Shown one piece after another: positions 34,104 through 43,300 of a DNA stretch of 64,000 nt (positions within the stretch are counted from its first letter, which is position 1; every line of letters starts with the position of its first letter). A program made the position numbers and the translations under genes. Source of the DNA: Halobacteriales archaeon YIM A00013. Its GTDB lineage: Archaea > Halobacteriota > Halobacteria > Halobacteriales > Haloarculaceae. The stretch lies in the NCBI GenBank assembly GCA_025041195.1, contig JAKCFM010000001.1:558001-622000 (forward strand). The letters are read 5' to 3'. The notes beneath the pieces were generated by a model, which saw only the letters and a list, made by a program, of their open reading frames with translations, searched no databases and was not told the origin of the DNA.

Positions 34104-34442
34104 TCGCCGTCGCGGTGCTCGCCACATCTCGCGACTGTTTTTCTGCGCCGGCAGCTGGACGTCACGTCGCTGAATGAAATCCACGACGACCATCCAGTCG
34201 TGACACGTGGCACAGAGTGTCGGACGGCGTGGCTGTGATTCGATCCGCGATTGTGGTCGACAGTTCTCCTCTTTTACTAGTTCGTTACAGCTGGGACAGT
34301 ACAGCAGTCCACAGCTGCTCCGAGTGACGATCGACCAGCGAACGGCCGAAATCGAACACTCGATTGGCTCTCCCTCCCGTGGCGTGATCAACAGTTGCAC
34401 CGTCTGTGGCTCGGATTCGCTGTGTATTTCGTTCGATTTCAT
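34089..34442 (-). CDS. Cys-rich haloarchaeal protein
   Basis: 117 residues from the ATG at 34442. Two Cys pairs, CPSC (near 48) and CATC (near 77) with HDW after, suggest a zinc ribbon. The N-terminal beta segment (VQLLITPREGEPIEC) and the basic C-terminal tail (REMWRAPRRRS) suggest nucleic-acid or protein contact. No family recognised. The upstream region 34443-34719 is AT-rich and holds nothing further that I can support apart from the halocyanin promoter. Confidence 0.6.
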   Translation of the reverse strand: MKSNEIHSESEPQTVQLLITPREGEPIECSISAVRWSIVTRSSCGLLYCPSCNELVKEENCRPQSRIESQPRRPTLCATCHDWMVVVDFIQRRDVQLPAQKNSREMWRAPRRRSPVS

Positions 34443-34687
34443 AGTAGATCGCTCAACTCCCACGTCGATTGTTGCCCCCCGCTTGTGGCAGACCCCTACC
34501 AGGAATATCGCAGTGACATTCCGCAGAGCCGTATTCATTAGGCTATCGTAGAGGTAAATAATATTTGCCATGGTGAATAATCCTTCGACTTATTTCATTA
34601 TGGAATGGCAATATTTTCATCTATCCTGTGTAGTAACATAGCTGTATTATCCAATACTCTGGATGGTTCGACGACGAATCGCCACGG

Positions 34688-34693
34688 TATAGT
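34688..34693 (+). promoter_or_regulatory. TATA-like box of halocyanin gene
   Basis: TATAGT lies 27-32 bases before the ATG at 34720, implying a leaderless transcript. Confidence 0.5.
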
Positions 34694-34719
34694 GCGCTAG
34701 CCACCTACCGTTTGTACCC

Positions 34720-35136
34720 ATGACGACACGCCGATCCGTGTTGCGACAGATGGCCACAGTGAGTACGGGCGCCCTTCTGGCTGGTTGTTTCGGAGAATCG
34801 AACGGCACTGACCGTGAGACCAACGAAGTTCTCTCGGGGCCCAATGGAGATTTCGTCTTCGAGCCGGAGACGATCGAGATTTCGACCGGCGACACCGTCA
34901 CCTGGACGTTCGAGAGCACTGGTCACAACGTGGGGGCAAAGCCAGAGGATAGCGACCGCGTCAAACTTCCTTCAGGAGCCGACCCTTTCGCGAGCTATGC
35001 GGGAAACAAGGTGTATCAGACGGTCGAAAAAGGTGATACCTACGAGCACACGTTCGAAACGCCCGGCGAGTACGTCTACGTCTGTGTCCCACATGTGGTC
35101 TCCGGAATGGTTGGCACAGTAATTGTTTCCGACTAA
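34720..35136 (+). CDS. halocyanin-type blue copper lipoprotein
   Basis: 138 residues. Twin-arginine signal (TTRRSVLRQM) and lipobox LLAGC. The plastocyanin-like domain has all four copper ligands: His69 (GHNVG), Cys122, His125 and Met130 in the YVCVPHVVSGMVG loop. It is a membrane-anchored, outward-facing one-electron carrier. The sulfite oxidase gene starts 55 bases downstream, so it is a likely electron acceptor for that enzyme. Confidence 0.93.
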   Translation: MTTRRSVLRQMATVSTGALLAGCFGESNGTDRETNEVLSGPNGDFVFEPETIEISTGDTVTWTFESTGHNVGAKPEDSDRVKLPSGADPFASYAGNKVYQTVEKGDTYEHTFETPGEYVYVCVPHVVSGMVGTVIVSD

Positions 35137-35145
35137 CAATAATAC

Positions 35146-35154
35146 GATATAAAA
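35146..35154 (+). promoter_or_regulatory. TATA-like box before the sulfite oxidase gene
   Basis: GATATAAAA lies 38-46 bases before the ATG at 35192, so the oxidase may have its own promoter with a short leader in addition to read-through from halocyanin. Confidence 0.4.
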
Positions 35155-35191
35155 TTGGAAGTAGGTGGTACACGTTGGTCTGGGCGAACAG

Positions 35192-36610
35192 ATGTCCCAG
35201 TCAAACGAACCATCCGATGGGTCTGTGAGCACCGGTGAGAACGGAGACGATTCGGCAGTGATCGACCGCCGGCGGTATCTCACTCTGTTGGGAGCGACCA
35301 CAACAGCCCTGGCTGGCTGTTCGTCGATCCCCGATCCCGACGGCACTCCGACAGCGACTCCAGGCGAGGAAAACGAGTATCACGCCTACACGCGGTCGGT
35401 GCTCGAAAACAAATATCCTGGTGTCGAACTGTTTTCAACGTCGCCGCCGAACGGGCAGACTCGCGATCGGTCGTCGTATCTGCCGTTCGAGACGCCCGTG
35501 GACGCAGCGTACATCCGCAGCCACTACGACTCGCCGAAGTTGCAAGAATCTGAGCACACGATTTCGGTCGAGGGCACCATCGAATCGCCGACGCAGTTCT
35601 CGATGGAGGAGTTGCGCTCTGGGTTTTCGACGACGGAGGTGGCCCACACGATGCAGTGTGCCGGCAACGGACGACGGTATTTCGATCCGAGCGTGGGTGG
35701 TAATCAGTGGTCGTTCGGTGCGGTGAGCACGGCCGTCTATCGTGGCACGCCGGTCAGCGAACTGCTTGAACGAGTGGGTATCGACGGCGATACGGACGGC
35801 TACGTTGCCGTCATGGGTGCAGACGCGCCCGAGGGAGAGCCAGTGTACACCCGGTCCATTCCGATCGCAAAGCTTCATAAGGACTGTGTACTGGCATACG
35901 AGCGCAACGGCGCAGTGCTCACCGCCGAACACGGCTTCCCGGTGCGGCTGGTGGTTCCGGGCTGGTACGGCTGCAACAGCGTGAAATGGGTCGTTCGAAT
36001 GGTCGTGATGGACGAGATGATTCACGATGATGCTACAGCACAGGTTGACGACCCCGAGCGGTACACACACTGGCAGCAGTCGTCGTATCGATTGCTCGGA
36101 GCGCAGGAGACGGAGCCTCGCCAGCACGAGTCGATTGACACGTACGACACCCACGCACAGATGGAGTCGGACGCGATTGCGCACCCGTACTGTTATGAGA
36201 TGCTCGTCAAATCGCTGATTGCAAAACCAGGGAATGGCGCCACGATCGATCGGGGGGATGGCCCGCACACGATCCGAGGTGTCGCCTGGGGTGGTGAGAA
36301 CGAACTTGAAGGGGTTGCACTCTCAACCGACGGCGGCGACAGCTTCGAATCGGCGACGTTCGTGGGCGACCATCGCGGGCCAGCGGCCTGGCGATCGTTC
36401 GAGTACGAATGGGAGCCAACTGTGGGCGAGCACACGCTCGTCTCACGAGCAACTGATCGAGCGGGTCGTAGCCAGCCAGCGACCATCGGGGGCCCCGACG
36501 ACACAGAGCAATCAATTACTGACGGTCAGTACCCGTGGAATCTGAAGGGATACGGCGCAAACGCCTACATGCCCGAAGCGATCACCGTCACTGTTACTGA
36601 CGAGCAGTAA
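35192..36610 (+). CDS. sulfite oxidase-family molybdopterin lipoprotein
   Basis: 472 residues from the ATG at 35192. Twin-arginine motif (IDRRRYLTLLG) and lipobox ALAGC. The molybdenum-ligand Cys is Cys156 in MQCAGNGRR; YERNGAVLTAEHGFPVRLVVPG (in adjoining pieces) and GCNSVKWV complete the Moco domain, and a C-terminal immunoglobulin-like dimerisation domain has VALSTDGGDSFESA. It has no heme domain. Sulfite is the likely substrate, but related enzymes act on other sulfur or nitrogen oxyanions. It lies next to halocyanin. Confidence 0.9.
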   Translation: MSQSNEPSDGSVSTGENGDDSAVIDRRRYLTLLGATTTALAGCSSIPDPDGTPTATPGEENEYHAYTRSVLENKYPGVELFSTSPPNGQTRDRSSYLPFETPVDAAYIRSHYDSPKLQESEHTISVEGTIESPTQFSMEELRSGFSTTEVAHTMQCAGNGRRYFDPSVGGNQWSFGAVSTAVYRGTPVSELLERVGIDGDTDGYVAVMGADAPEGEPVYTRSIPIAKLHKDCVLAYERNGAVLTAEHGFPVRLVVPGWYGCNSVKWVVRMVVMDEMIHDDATAQVDDPERYTHWQQSSYRLLGAQETEPRQHESIDTYDTHAQMESDAIAHPYCYEMLVKSLIAKPGNGATIDRGDGPHTIRGVAWGGENELEGVALSTDGGDSFESATFVGDHRGPAAWRSFEYEWEPTVGEHTLVSRATDRAGRSQPATIGGPDDTEQSITDGQYPWNLKGYGANAYMPEAITVTVTDEQ

Positions 36611-36635
36611 CCACACTGACTCCACACCCAACGCC

Positions 36636-37463
36636 ATGACACACGCAGACACGGTTCGACACGAGACGGTTGCCGACGATCGGATAGCAGTGATCCAGCT
36701 CGCAGCTCCCGATCGAAACAACGTACTGGACATGGAGATGATTCAGGCGCTTGGAGCCACTATCACCGCCGCCGACCGCGACGATGCGATTCAGGGAATC
36801 GTCCTCACAGCTGACGGAGAGCGATTCTGTGCCGGTGCAGATCTGGAGTATCTCACGTCGATTTCGTTCGAAGAGGGCCTCAGATTCATGACGGCATATT
36901 TCGAGACGCTAGATCTGTTGCGTCAGACAGGCAAACCCGTCGTCGCCGGGGTACACGGCATCTGTGCGGCGGGAGGAACGGAGCTCATCTCGGCCTGTGA
37001 TCTGATCGTCGCCGACGAGACAGCCCGGTTTACCCAGCCGGAGGTCGGTGTTGGTGCAACCGCAGCCGGTGGCGGGGTCCAGCTGCTGCCGTTGATCGTT
37101 GGCGAGAAACGTGCGAAAGATCTGCTATTGACCGGTCGCACGCTCGATGCGTCCGAAGCAAAGGCGTTTGGCTTGATCAACCGCGTTGTCCCCGATGGGG
37201 AGGCCGCAGAACGGGCGATCGAGCTCGTCGAGATGATCGTTGAAAACCACAGCCCGCAGGCGTATCGCTCGATCAAAGCCATTCTCAAGCCGTGGACCAA
37301 CTTCGGGTTGCTCGGCCAGGAGATGGCTCGCGAACTCACTGCGGCGGTGTGGGACTCTCCGGAGTTTCGCGATCGCTCGAACGCGTTTCTCGCTGATGAA
37401 CCGTTCGACGAACGCTCGTTTTCGGGGGTCAGACCGCCCGAGAATCCGTCCGAGAAAGACTGA
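36636..37463 (+). CDS. enoyl-CoA hydratase/isomerase family protein
   Basis: 275 residues with a crotonase fold. The oxyanion-hole segments ERFCAGADLEYL (near residue 66) and GICAAGGTELISACD (near 110) are present, followed by the PEVGVGATAAGGGVQLLP helix region. The usual catalytic Glu pair cannot be fixed by eye, so hydratase versus isomerase is open. It acts in fatty-acid or amino-acid breakdown in the cytosol. It starts 25 bases after sulfite oxidase and its 3' end overlaps the convergent lipoprotein gene by 35 bases. Confidence 0.88.
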   Translation: MTHADTVRHETVADDRIAVIQLAAPDRNNVLDMEMIQALGATITAADRDDAIQGIVLTADGERFCAGADLEYLTSISFEEGLRFMTAYFETLDLLRQTGKPVVAGVHGICAAGGTELISACDLIVADETARFTQPEVGVGATAAGGGVQLLPLIVGEKRAKDLLLTGRTLDASEAKAFGLINRVVPDGEAAERAIELVEMIVENHSPQAYRSIKAILKPWTNFGLLGQEMARELTAAVWDSPEFRDRSNAFLADEPFDERSFSGVRPPENPSEKD

Positions 37464-38127
37464 GACTGGTTCTGAGTTCGCGCATTTCGTCCAGTCGGGC
37501 ATCGGTCACCAGTGACTCTGTGATGCCGACTGCGACCGCATACAGGACGGTTCCGTCTTTTACGAGCAAGATCGTATCGTACAGTGACTGATCATTCCCC
37601 GTGAGCGTGGCTCGAAGCTCCATCGCTGGGAGCCCGTCTCCAAACGTCGTTCGTTCGCGTTCGCCGATCTCGATCGACCAGCCGGCGTTTTCAACCCGTG
37701 AGCGATAGCCGTACAACACGCCGTCGGCGAGCGTCTCGATCGAGGCCGACTCGTTGACGTCCGGCGTGACGAGAACCATCTCCCGGCCGGTGGTTCCGGT
37801 GAACAGCACCGCGTCGGCACTGTCGCTCGAACGGCGCCAGTCCTGTGGATAGTCGACGGAGTAGCCGTACGTTGGACTGGTGTAGGTCGATCGATCGCTG
37901 AGAGTACTGCCGTCGCCACTGTCCGTCCCGGATCGCGCCGTTGGAGTGGGGGACATCGTTTCGCCCATGGTAGTCGGCGTCGGAGAGTGTGGAGACTGTG
38001 TTTCTGTTTCAGTCTCGGTAGTCCCCTGGGATTGTGACCCCCAGACGCCGTCTTTCACGACTGAAAGACAGCCGGTGGTCGTACCGAGGAGGCAAGCGGA
38101 GCCAAAGAGCAGCTGTCGCCGTTTCAT
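37429..38127 (-). CDS. exported lipoprotein with PsbP-like domain
   Basis: 232 residues from the ATG at 38127. Signal with KRRQLLFGSACLL and lipobox ending TTTGC. A Thr/Ser/Glu-rich linker (residues 30-70) leads to a PsbP/PsbQ-like fold beginning YGYSVDYPQDWRR and including a GDGLPAMELRATL strand pair. Such proteins are surface anchored and of unknown role in haloarchaea. The gene overlaps the crotonase gene by 35 bases at the 3' ends. Confidence 0.75.
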   Translation of the reverse strand: MKRRQLLFGSACLLGTTTGCLSVVKDGVWGSQSQGTTETETETQSPHSPTPTTMGETMSPTPTARSGTDSGDGSTLSDRSTYTSPTYGYSVDYPQDWRRSSDSADAVLFTGTTGREMVLVTPDVNESASIETLADGVLYGYRSRVENAGWSIEIGERERTTFGDGLPAMELRATLTGNDQSLYDTILLVKDGTVLYAVAVGITESLVTDARLDEMRELRTSLSLSRTDSRAV

Positions 38128-38251
38128 CACTGTACTGTTGGATACCATCTCATATCAGGATGGTCCTCTCAGCTGTGTCTGACCGTTATTCGGGGTTGGA
38201 GCCAACAACAACACGTAAGACCCTCCATCGGTAACGTCCGGATATCAAACC

Positions 38252-38917
38252 ATGGCCACGGACGTCAAGCCGACGCGGAAAAATCTCATGGCGATCGAGG
38301 ACCGAATCGAACTCTCCGAGCGGGGGCACGACACGCTCGAACAGAAACGTGACGGACTCATTATGGAGTTCATGGACATCCTGGATCAGGCCCAGGACGT
38401 TCGCTCCGATCTGAGTGGCGTCTACGACGACGCCCAGCGGAAGATCAACATGGCACGCGCGATGGACGGCGACATCGCCGTTCGGGGTGCTGCTGCCGCA
38501 CTCAAAGAACATCCGGAGATCGTCACGCAGTCGAAAAACATCATGGGTGTCGTCGTTCCCGAGATCGAATCCACCAAGGTGAAAAAGTCACTTGATGAGC
38601 GTGGATACGGTGTCGTCGGGACGAGCGCCAGAATCGACGAGGCGGCAGGAGCATATGAGGATCTGATCGAACAGATCATTCTCGCAGCCGAAGTCGAAAC
38701 TGCCATGAAGAAAATGCTTGAGGAGATCGAAACGACCAAACGCCGTGTCAACGCCCTTGAGTTCAAACTGCTCCCCGATCTCTACGAGGGCCAGGAGTAT
38801 ATCGAGCAAAAACTCGAAGAACAAGAGCGTGAGGAGATCTTCCGACTCAAAAAGATCAAGAACAAAAAGGAAGAAGAAGAGGAAGACGACGCTGTAGCCG
38901 CGGAATCGGCCGCCTGA
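38252..38917 (+). CDS. atpD: A-type ATP synthase subunit D
   Basis: 221 residues: long antiparallel coiled coil typical of the central-stalk D subunit, with [12 protein letters not shown] at the start, [11 protein letters not shown], and [11 protein letters not shown] before a Glu-rich tail. It forms the rotor shaft in the A3B3 head. No other ATP synthase gene is in the window, although subunit D is commonly encoded with A and B. The DUF6276 gene follows, as I recall for haloarchaeal atp loci. Confidence 0.95.
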   Translation: MATDVKPTRKNLMAIEDRIELSERGHDTLEQKRDGLIMEFMDILDQAQDVRSDLSGVYDDAQRKINMARAMDGDIAVRGAAAALKEHPEIVTQSKNIMGVVVPEIESTKVKKSLDERGYGVVGTSARIDEAAGAYEDLIEQIILAAEVETAMKKMLEEIETTKRRVNALEFKLLPDLYEGQEYIEQKLEEQEREEIFRLKKIKNKKEEEEEDDAVAAESAA

Positions 38918-38962
38918 ATCCGGAGTAGAACGCCTTTTTGCCCTCGCACCCAGATCGGTGCC

Positions 38963-39373
38963 ATGCGCTGTTCGAACTGCGACTCTACTGTGGTTTCGTT
39001 TATGCTCGATGACTCACTTCGTACGCACGCCCCGACCGATGCGAATGCAATTGGGCTCTGTCCGCGCTGTCTCACGCTCCAGGAACTCGACGACCCCACG
39101 AGTGTGCCGGATGCGCCGTCATTCGATCGCATTTCCGCGTCGTTTCCAGACGGAAAAACGGCAGCCCCAACAGCCCTGTTGCTCGGGTTGCTCGATTCGC
39201 TCGCACTCAACCGATCATCGATCGAAGCCCTGATCGAACGAATCGAATCCCATGGAGCCGATCCGTTGTTGTTGCTTGATCGGCTGGCAAACCAGGGAAG
39301 CGTCGACCCTCGCTGGGACGTCAATCGGCGTCAACACCAGCTCGAACAGCTGCTCGAACGACAGGATTTTTAA
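38963..39373 (+). CDS. DUF6276 family zinc-ribbon protein
   Basis: 136 residues. An N-terminal zinc ribbon (CSNC at residues 3-6 and CPRC near 34-37) precedes a helical domain with ALLLGLLDSLALNRSSIEALI. It resembles the haloarchaeal DUF6276 proteins often found after atpD, which is also its place here (45 bases after). Function unknown; a link with ATP synthase is suggested only by position. Confidence 0.75.
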   Translation: MRCSNCDSTVVSFMLDDSLRTHAPTDANAIGLCPRCLTLQELDDPTSVPDAPSFDRISASFPDGKTAAPTALLLGLLDSLALNRSSIEALIERIESHGADPLLLLDRLANQGSVDPRWDVNRRQHQLEQLLERQDF

Positions 39374-39397
39374 CTGAAGACGGGACCAGCCCGTGCT

Positions 39398-40342
39398 GTG
39401 CTGGATCGAACGCTCCTCTGGTGTCAGCTTCTGGTTAGTGGCTGTTTCGTCATTGCGGGGTGGTACGATCACCGGAGTCGTCGGATTCCCGACTGGCTCT
39501 GGTATTTCGCACTCGTTCCCGCCATCGCCGCCTTCACGCTCGCGTGTGTGGGTGGTGACCAGTCCCTTTTTCGGCGATCTCAGTTCGTTCAGGGCATGAT
39601 CTCGGTCAGTCTCGGATCGATGCTTGGCTACTGTTACTGGCGACTCGGGCTGTTCGGCGGTGCAGACGCCAAAGCGATTGCCGTGCTCTCGATTGCCTTT
39701 CCGATGCCCCCGGTAGCGCTTCATCACGCACTCTCCGTCCAGCCGGTCGTCGATCGTCCGTTCGTCATTACGGTCGTTCTCAACGCGCTGTTGCTCTCGA
39801 CGTGCTATCCGCTCGCCCTGTTCGCGGTGAACTGTTGGCACCGACGGATTAGCTCTGCGATGGTCGTCGGCAAACCCTATGCGATTGGCACTGTCAGCGA
39901 TCGCCACGGCGAACTACTCTCGATCACGGACGGGTGGCTCCCACGACCAGGCGTCGATCTGGATGCACTCAAGTGGTATCTCGACTACTGGGAGCTTGAT
40001 CTGGAGACGCTCAGAAACGCCCCCAACGAGCACGCCCCGTCCGTTCCCGGCGATCGATGGGGTGCGCAAACGGCTGCCGGAGCCGGTGAGGGTTCGCTGT
40101 ATGGAACCAGCCCGGAGGAACTCCGTCACGCGCTCGATCGGGTCACTGATGGACGCGACAGCGTCTGGATTACGCCAGGTATCCCATTCGTCTCCGTTCT
40201 CGCCATTGGTCTGACTGTGACAGTTGTCTGGGGTGATCTGCTCACGCTACTCGGTGGAATAGAAGTGGAACTAATTCCGTCACATCAGCTCGATTTCCAG
40301 TTTCGGGCAGTTGTGCGAAGGTTCTTATTCGGAGATGCATAA
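39398..40342 (+). CDS. pibD: prepilin/pre-archaellin peptidase (A24 family)
   Basis: 314 residues from the GTG at 39398. Membrane aspartyl peptidase: the first catalytic Asp is in YDHRSRRIPDW (near residue 24) and the second in GGADAKA (near residue 88), within about six helices. It cleaves class III signal peptides of pilins and archaellins at the inner face of the membrane. A cytoplasmic domain of about 100 residues follows the fourth helix, as in haloarchaeal PibD. The stop is 10 bases before the MCM start. Confidence 0.87.
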   Translation: MLDRTLLWCQLLVSGCFVIAGWYDHRSRRIPDWLWYFALVPAIAAFTLACVGGDQSLFRRSQFVQGMISVSLGSMLGYCYWRLGLFGGADAKAIAVLSIAFPMPPVALHHALSVQPVVDRPFVITVVLNALLLSTCYPLALFAVNCWHRRISSAMVVGKPYAIGTVSDRHGELLSITDGWLPRPGVDLDALKWYLDYWELDLETLRNAPNEHAPSVPGDRWGAQTAAGAGEGSLYGTSPEELRHALDRVTDGRDSVWITPGIPFVSVLAIGLTVTVVWGDLLTLLGGIEVELIPSHQLDFQFRAVVRRFLFGDA

Positions 40343-40352
40343 CCAGGAGTCG

Positions 40353-43300
40353 ATGGCCCCCGCGGAGGACACCGAAATTATCGATCGCTTCGAGGAGTTC
40401 TACCGCACATACTACCGTAACGAAATCGGCGAACTCGCACGAAAGTATCCGAACGAGCAGCGGTCGCTCTACGTCTCATGGGACGATCTCTATCGGTTTG
40501 ATCAATCACTCGCCGGCGACGTTCGCACGCAGCCCGAACAGTATCGAGAGTATGCAGAGGAAGCACTCCGCCTCTACGATCTGCCGGTCGATGTGAGTCT
40601 CGGGCAGGCCCATGTTCGTATCTACGACCTTCCGGAGACGACCGGCATTCGTGATATCAGATCACACCACCACGGCCAACTGGTGAGCGTCCGTGGCATC
40701 ATTCGGAAGGCAACGAACGTCAGGCCCAAAATTCAGAATGCGGCGTTCGAATGTCAGCGATGTGGCATGCTCACTCGCATCCCACAGACTGGTGGGAGTT
40801 TTCACCAGCCCCACGAATGTCAGGGATGTGAACGACAGGGTCCGTTTCGGATCAACTTCGATCAGTCCGAGTTTGTCGACGCCCAGAAGCTCCGCGTTCA
40901 GGAGAGTCCGGAGGGACTTCGTGGTGCTGAGCGACCCCAGAGCATCGACATCAACATTGAGGACGATATCACCGGTGAGGTGACTGCGGGCGACACCGTC
41001 CAGGTTACCGGCGTGTTACATCTCGACCAGCAAGAATCCCATGGCGAGAAATCGACGATGTTCGACATCTACATGGACGGTGTCACCGTCGAGATCGAGG
41101 ACGACCGCTTTGAGGACATGACCATCAGCGAAGAGGAGAAAAAGGAAATCATCTCGCTGTCCGATCAGCCAGACATTTACGATCGGATGGTCGACTCGAT
41201 GGCGCCCTCGATCTATGGCTACGATATGGAGAAGCTGGCGATCATCCTGCAGCTGTTTTCTGGAGTGACCAAGCATCTTCCTGATGGGGTGCGCATTCGC
41301 GGCGACATGCACATTCTCCTGATCGGTGATCCGGGTACTGGTAAATGTGTTACGGGAGACACAACAGTGACGATGGCCGACGGCTCTACCAGCGAGATTG
41401 GGGAACTCGTCGAATCACATCTGGATTCGCCGCGGCCCATCGACGACGGCGTCTATCAGCCGGTTGATTTTTCCGTCCGTTCGATGACGCTGTCAGGGTC
41501 GCTCACCACCCAACGGGTAACAAAGGTGTATAAGCGAACCGCCCCCGAGCAGCTGTATAAAATCAGTACGGACGATGGTCGGACGGTGACAGTTACGCCG
41601 TCACATCCGTTGTTCGTCCCGGGTGACGACGGATTCGAGCCGGTCACGGCCAGGGAGCTCTCGGCTGAGACACCCATTGCTGTGTCCCCCCCTCCCGCCA
41701 GACCGGACGGCGGTGCCGTCGTTGCGCAGTCCCCCCATGCGCAGGCGGTTACGACCGCGACAATCAACACGATAGCGCAGGTCGATCCACCAACGCCATG
41801 GGTGTACGACCTGGAGGTGGCCGACACGCACAGTTATCTCACCAACGGTATCGTCTCTCACAACTCACAGCTGCTGCAGTACGTTAGAAACATTGCGCCG
41901 CGGTCGGTGTACACCTCCGGCAAAGGTTCCTCGGCCGCCGGTATTACGGCTGCAGCAGTCAGAGATGATTTCAGTGAAGGCCAGCAGTGGTCGCTAGAGG
42001 CAGGCGCGCTCGTGCTCGCAGATCAGGGCGTTGCGGCGGTCGACGAGCTCGATAAAATGCGGTGTGTAACCGGAGAGTCTCTCGTTCGGACGACTGGGGG
42101 CCCACAACCGATCGAGGAAATTGCAAAGCAGTTCAGTCACACTGGAACAATCGAACGTCACGAAAACGGTGAAACCATCCGTGGCGGTGAGTGTACGGTC
42201 TGGACGAAAACCGACGACGATCGGCTCGTTCGCCGTCCAGTGACTGCAGTCCATCGCTACGGGGCACCCGAGCGTCTCCATCGAATTACGCTCGAAACGG
42301 GGGACTCGATCGTCACGACGGCTGATCATCCGTTTTTCGTCCGCCAGGGTGCGCGCCAGATTGAACGGGGGGCTGGTTCGCTGACGGTCGGCGATCAGAT
42401 CGCCGTCCCGTCCAGTGGCGGTTCGATCGAGACCGACGGCGGCCAAGTGCTCGACCCACAGCCCAGTACGGACACGGGGTCTGCAGATGTGGTTTATCGC
42501 CGGGTGCACGCCACTGAAACGGTGACCGACCATGGATTCGATTCGGTGTATGATCTGACCGTGGCCGGAACCCACACGTTTGTGGCCAACGGGATGATCG
42601 TTCACAACTCCGAAGACCGATCGGCGATGCATGAGGCACTCGAACAACAGGAGATCAGCGTGAGCAAAGCAGGGATCAACGCAACCCTCAAATCGCGCTG
42701 TTCACTCCTGGGCGCTGCCAATCCGAAGTACGGCCGGTTTAACGAGTATGAAGGCATCGCCGGCCAGATCGAACTTGAGCCGGCACTCATCTCAAGATTC
42801 GACATCATCTTTACAGTGACTGATAAGCCAGATCCTGAAGAGGACAAACAGCTCGCCGAACACATCCTCAACACGAACTATGCCGGTGAGCTCAACACGC
42901 ACCGAACCGAGACGCAGACCTCCAACGTCACGGCCGCCGAGGTCGAGAACGTGACCGAGGATGTCGAGCCAGCGATTAATGCTGAACTCTTGCGCAAATA
43001 CGTCGCCTATGCCAGGCGAAGCTGTTTCCCGATGATGACGGAAAAGGCAAAGGAGACGATCGAGGAGTTCTACGTTGATCTTCGCTCGCAGGGAACCGAT
43101 AGCGATGCGCCGGTACCGGTTACGGCCCGGAAACTGGAGGCACTGGTGCGGCTGGCAGAGGCCTCCGCAAGGGTGCGTCTCTCAGATACGGTCGAAACCG
43201 AGGATGTCGACCGGGTGCTTGAAGTCGTCACTCACTCGCTCGAAGACATTGGAATGGACCCCGAAACGGGTGAATTCGACGCTGACGTGATCGAAACCGG

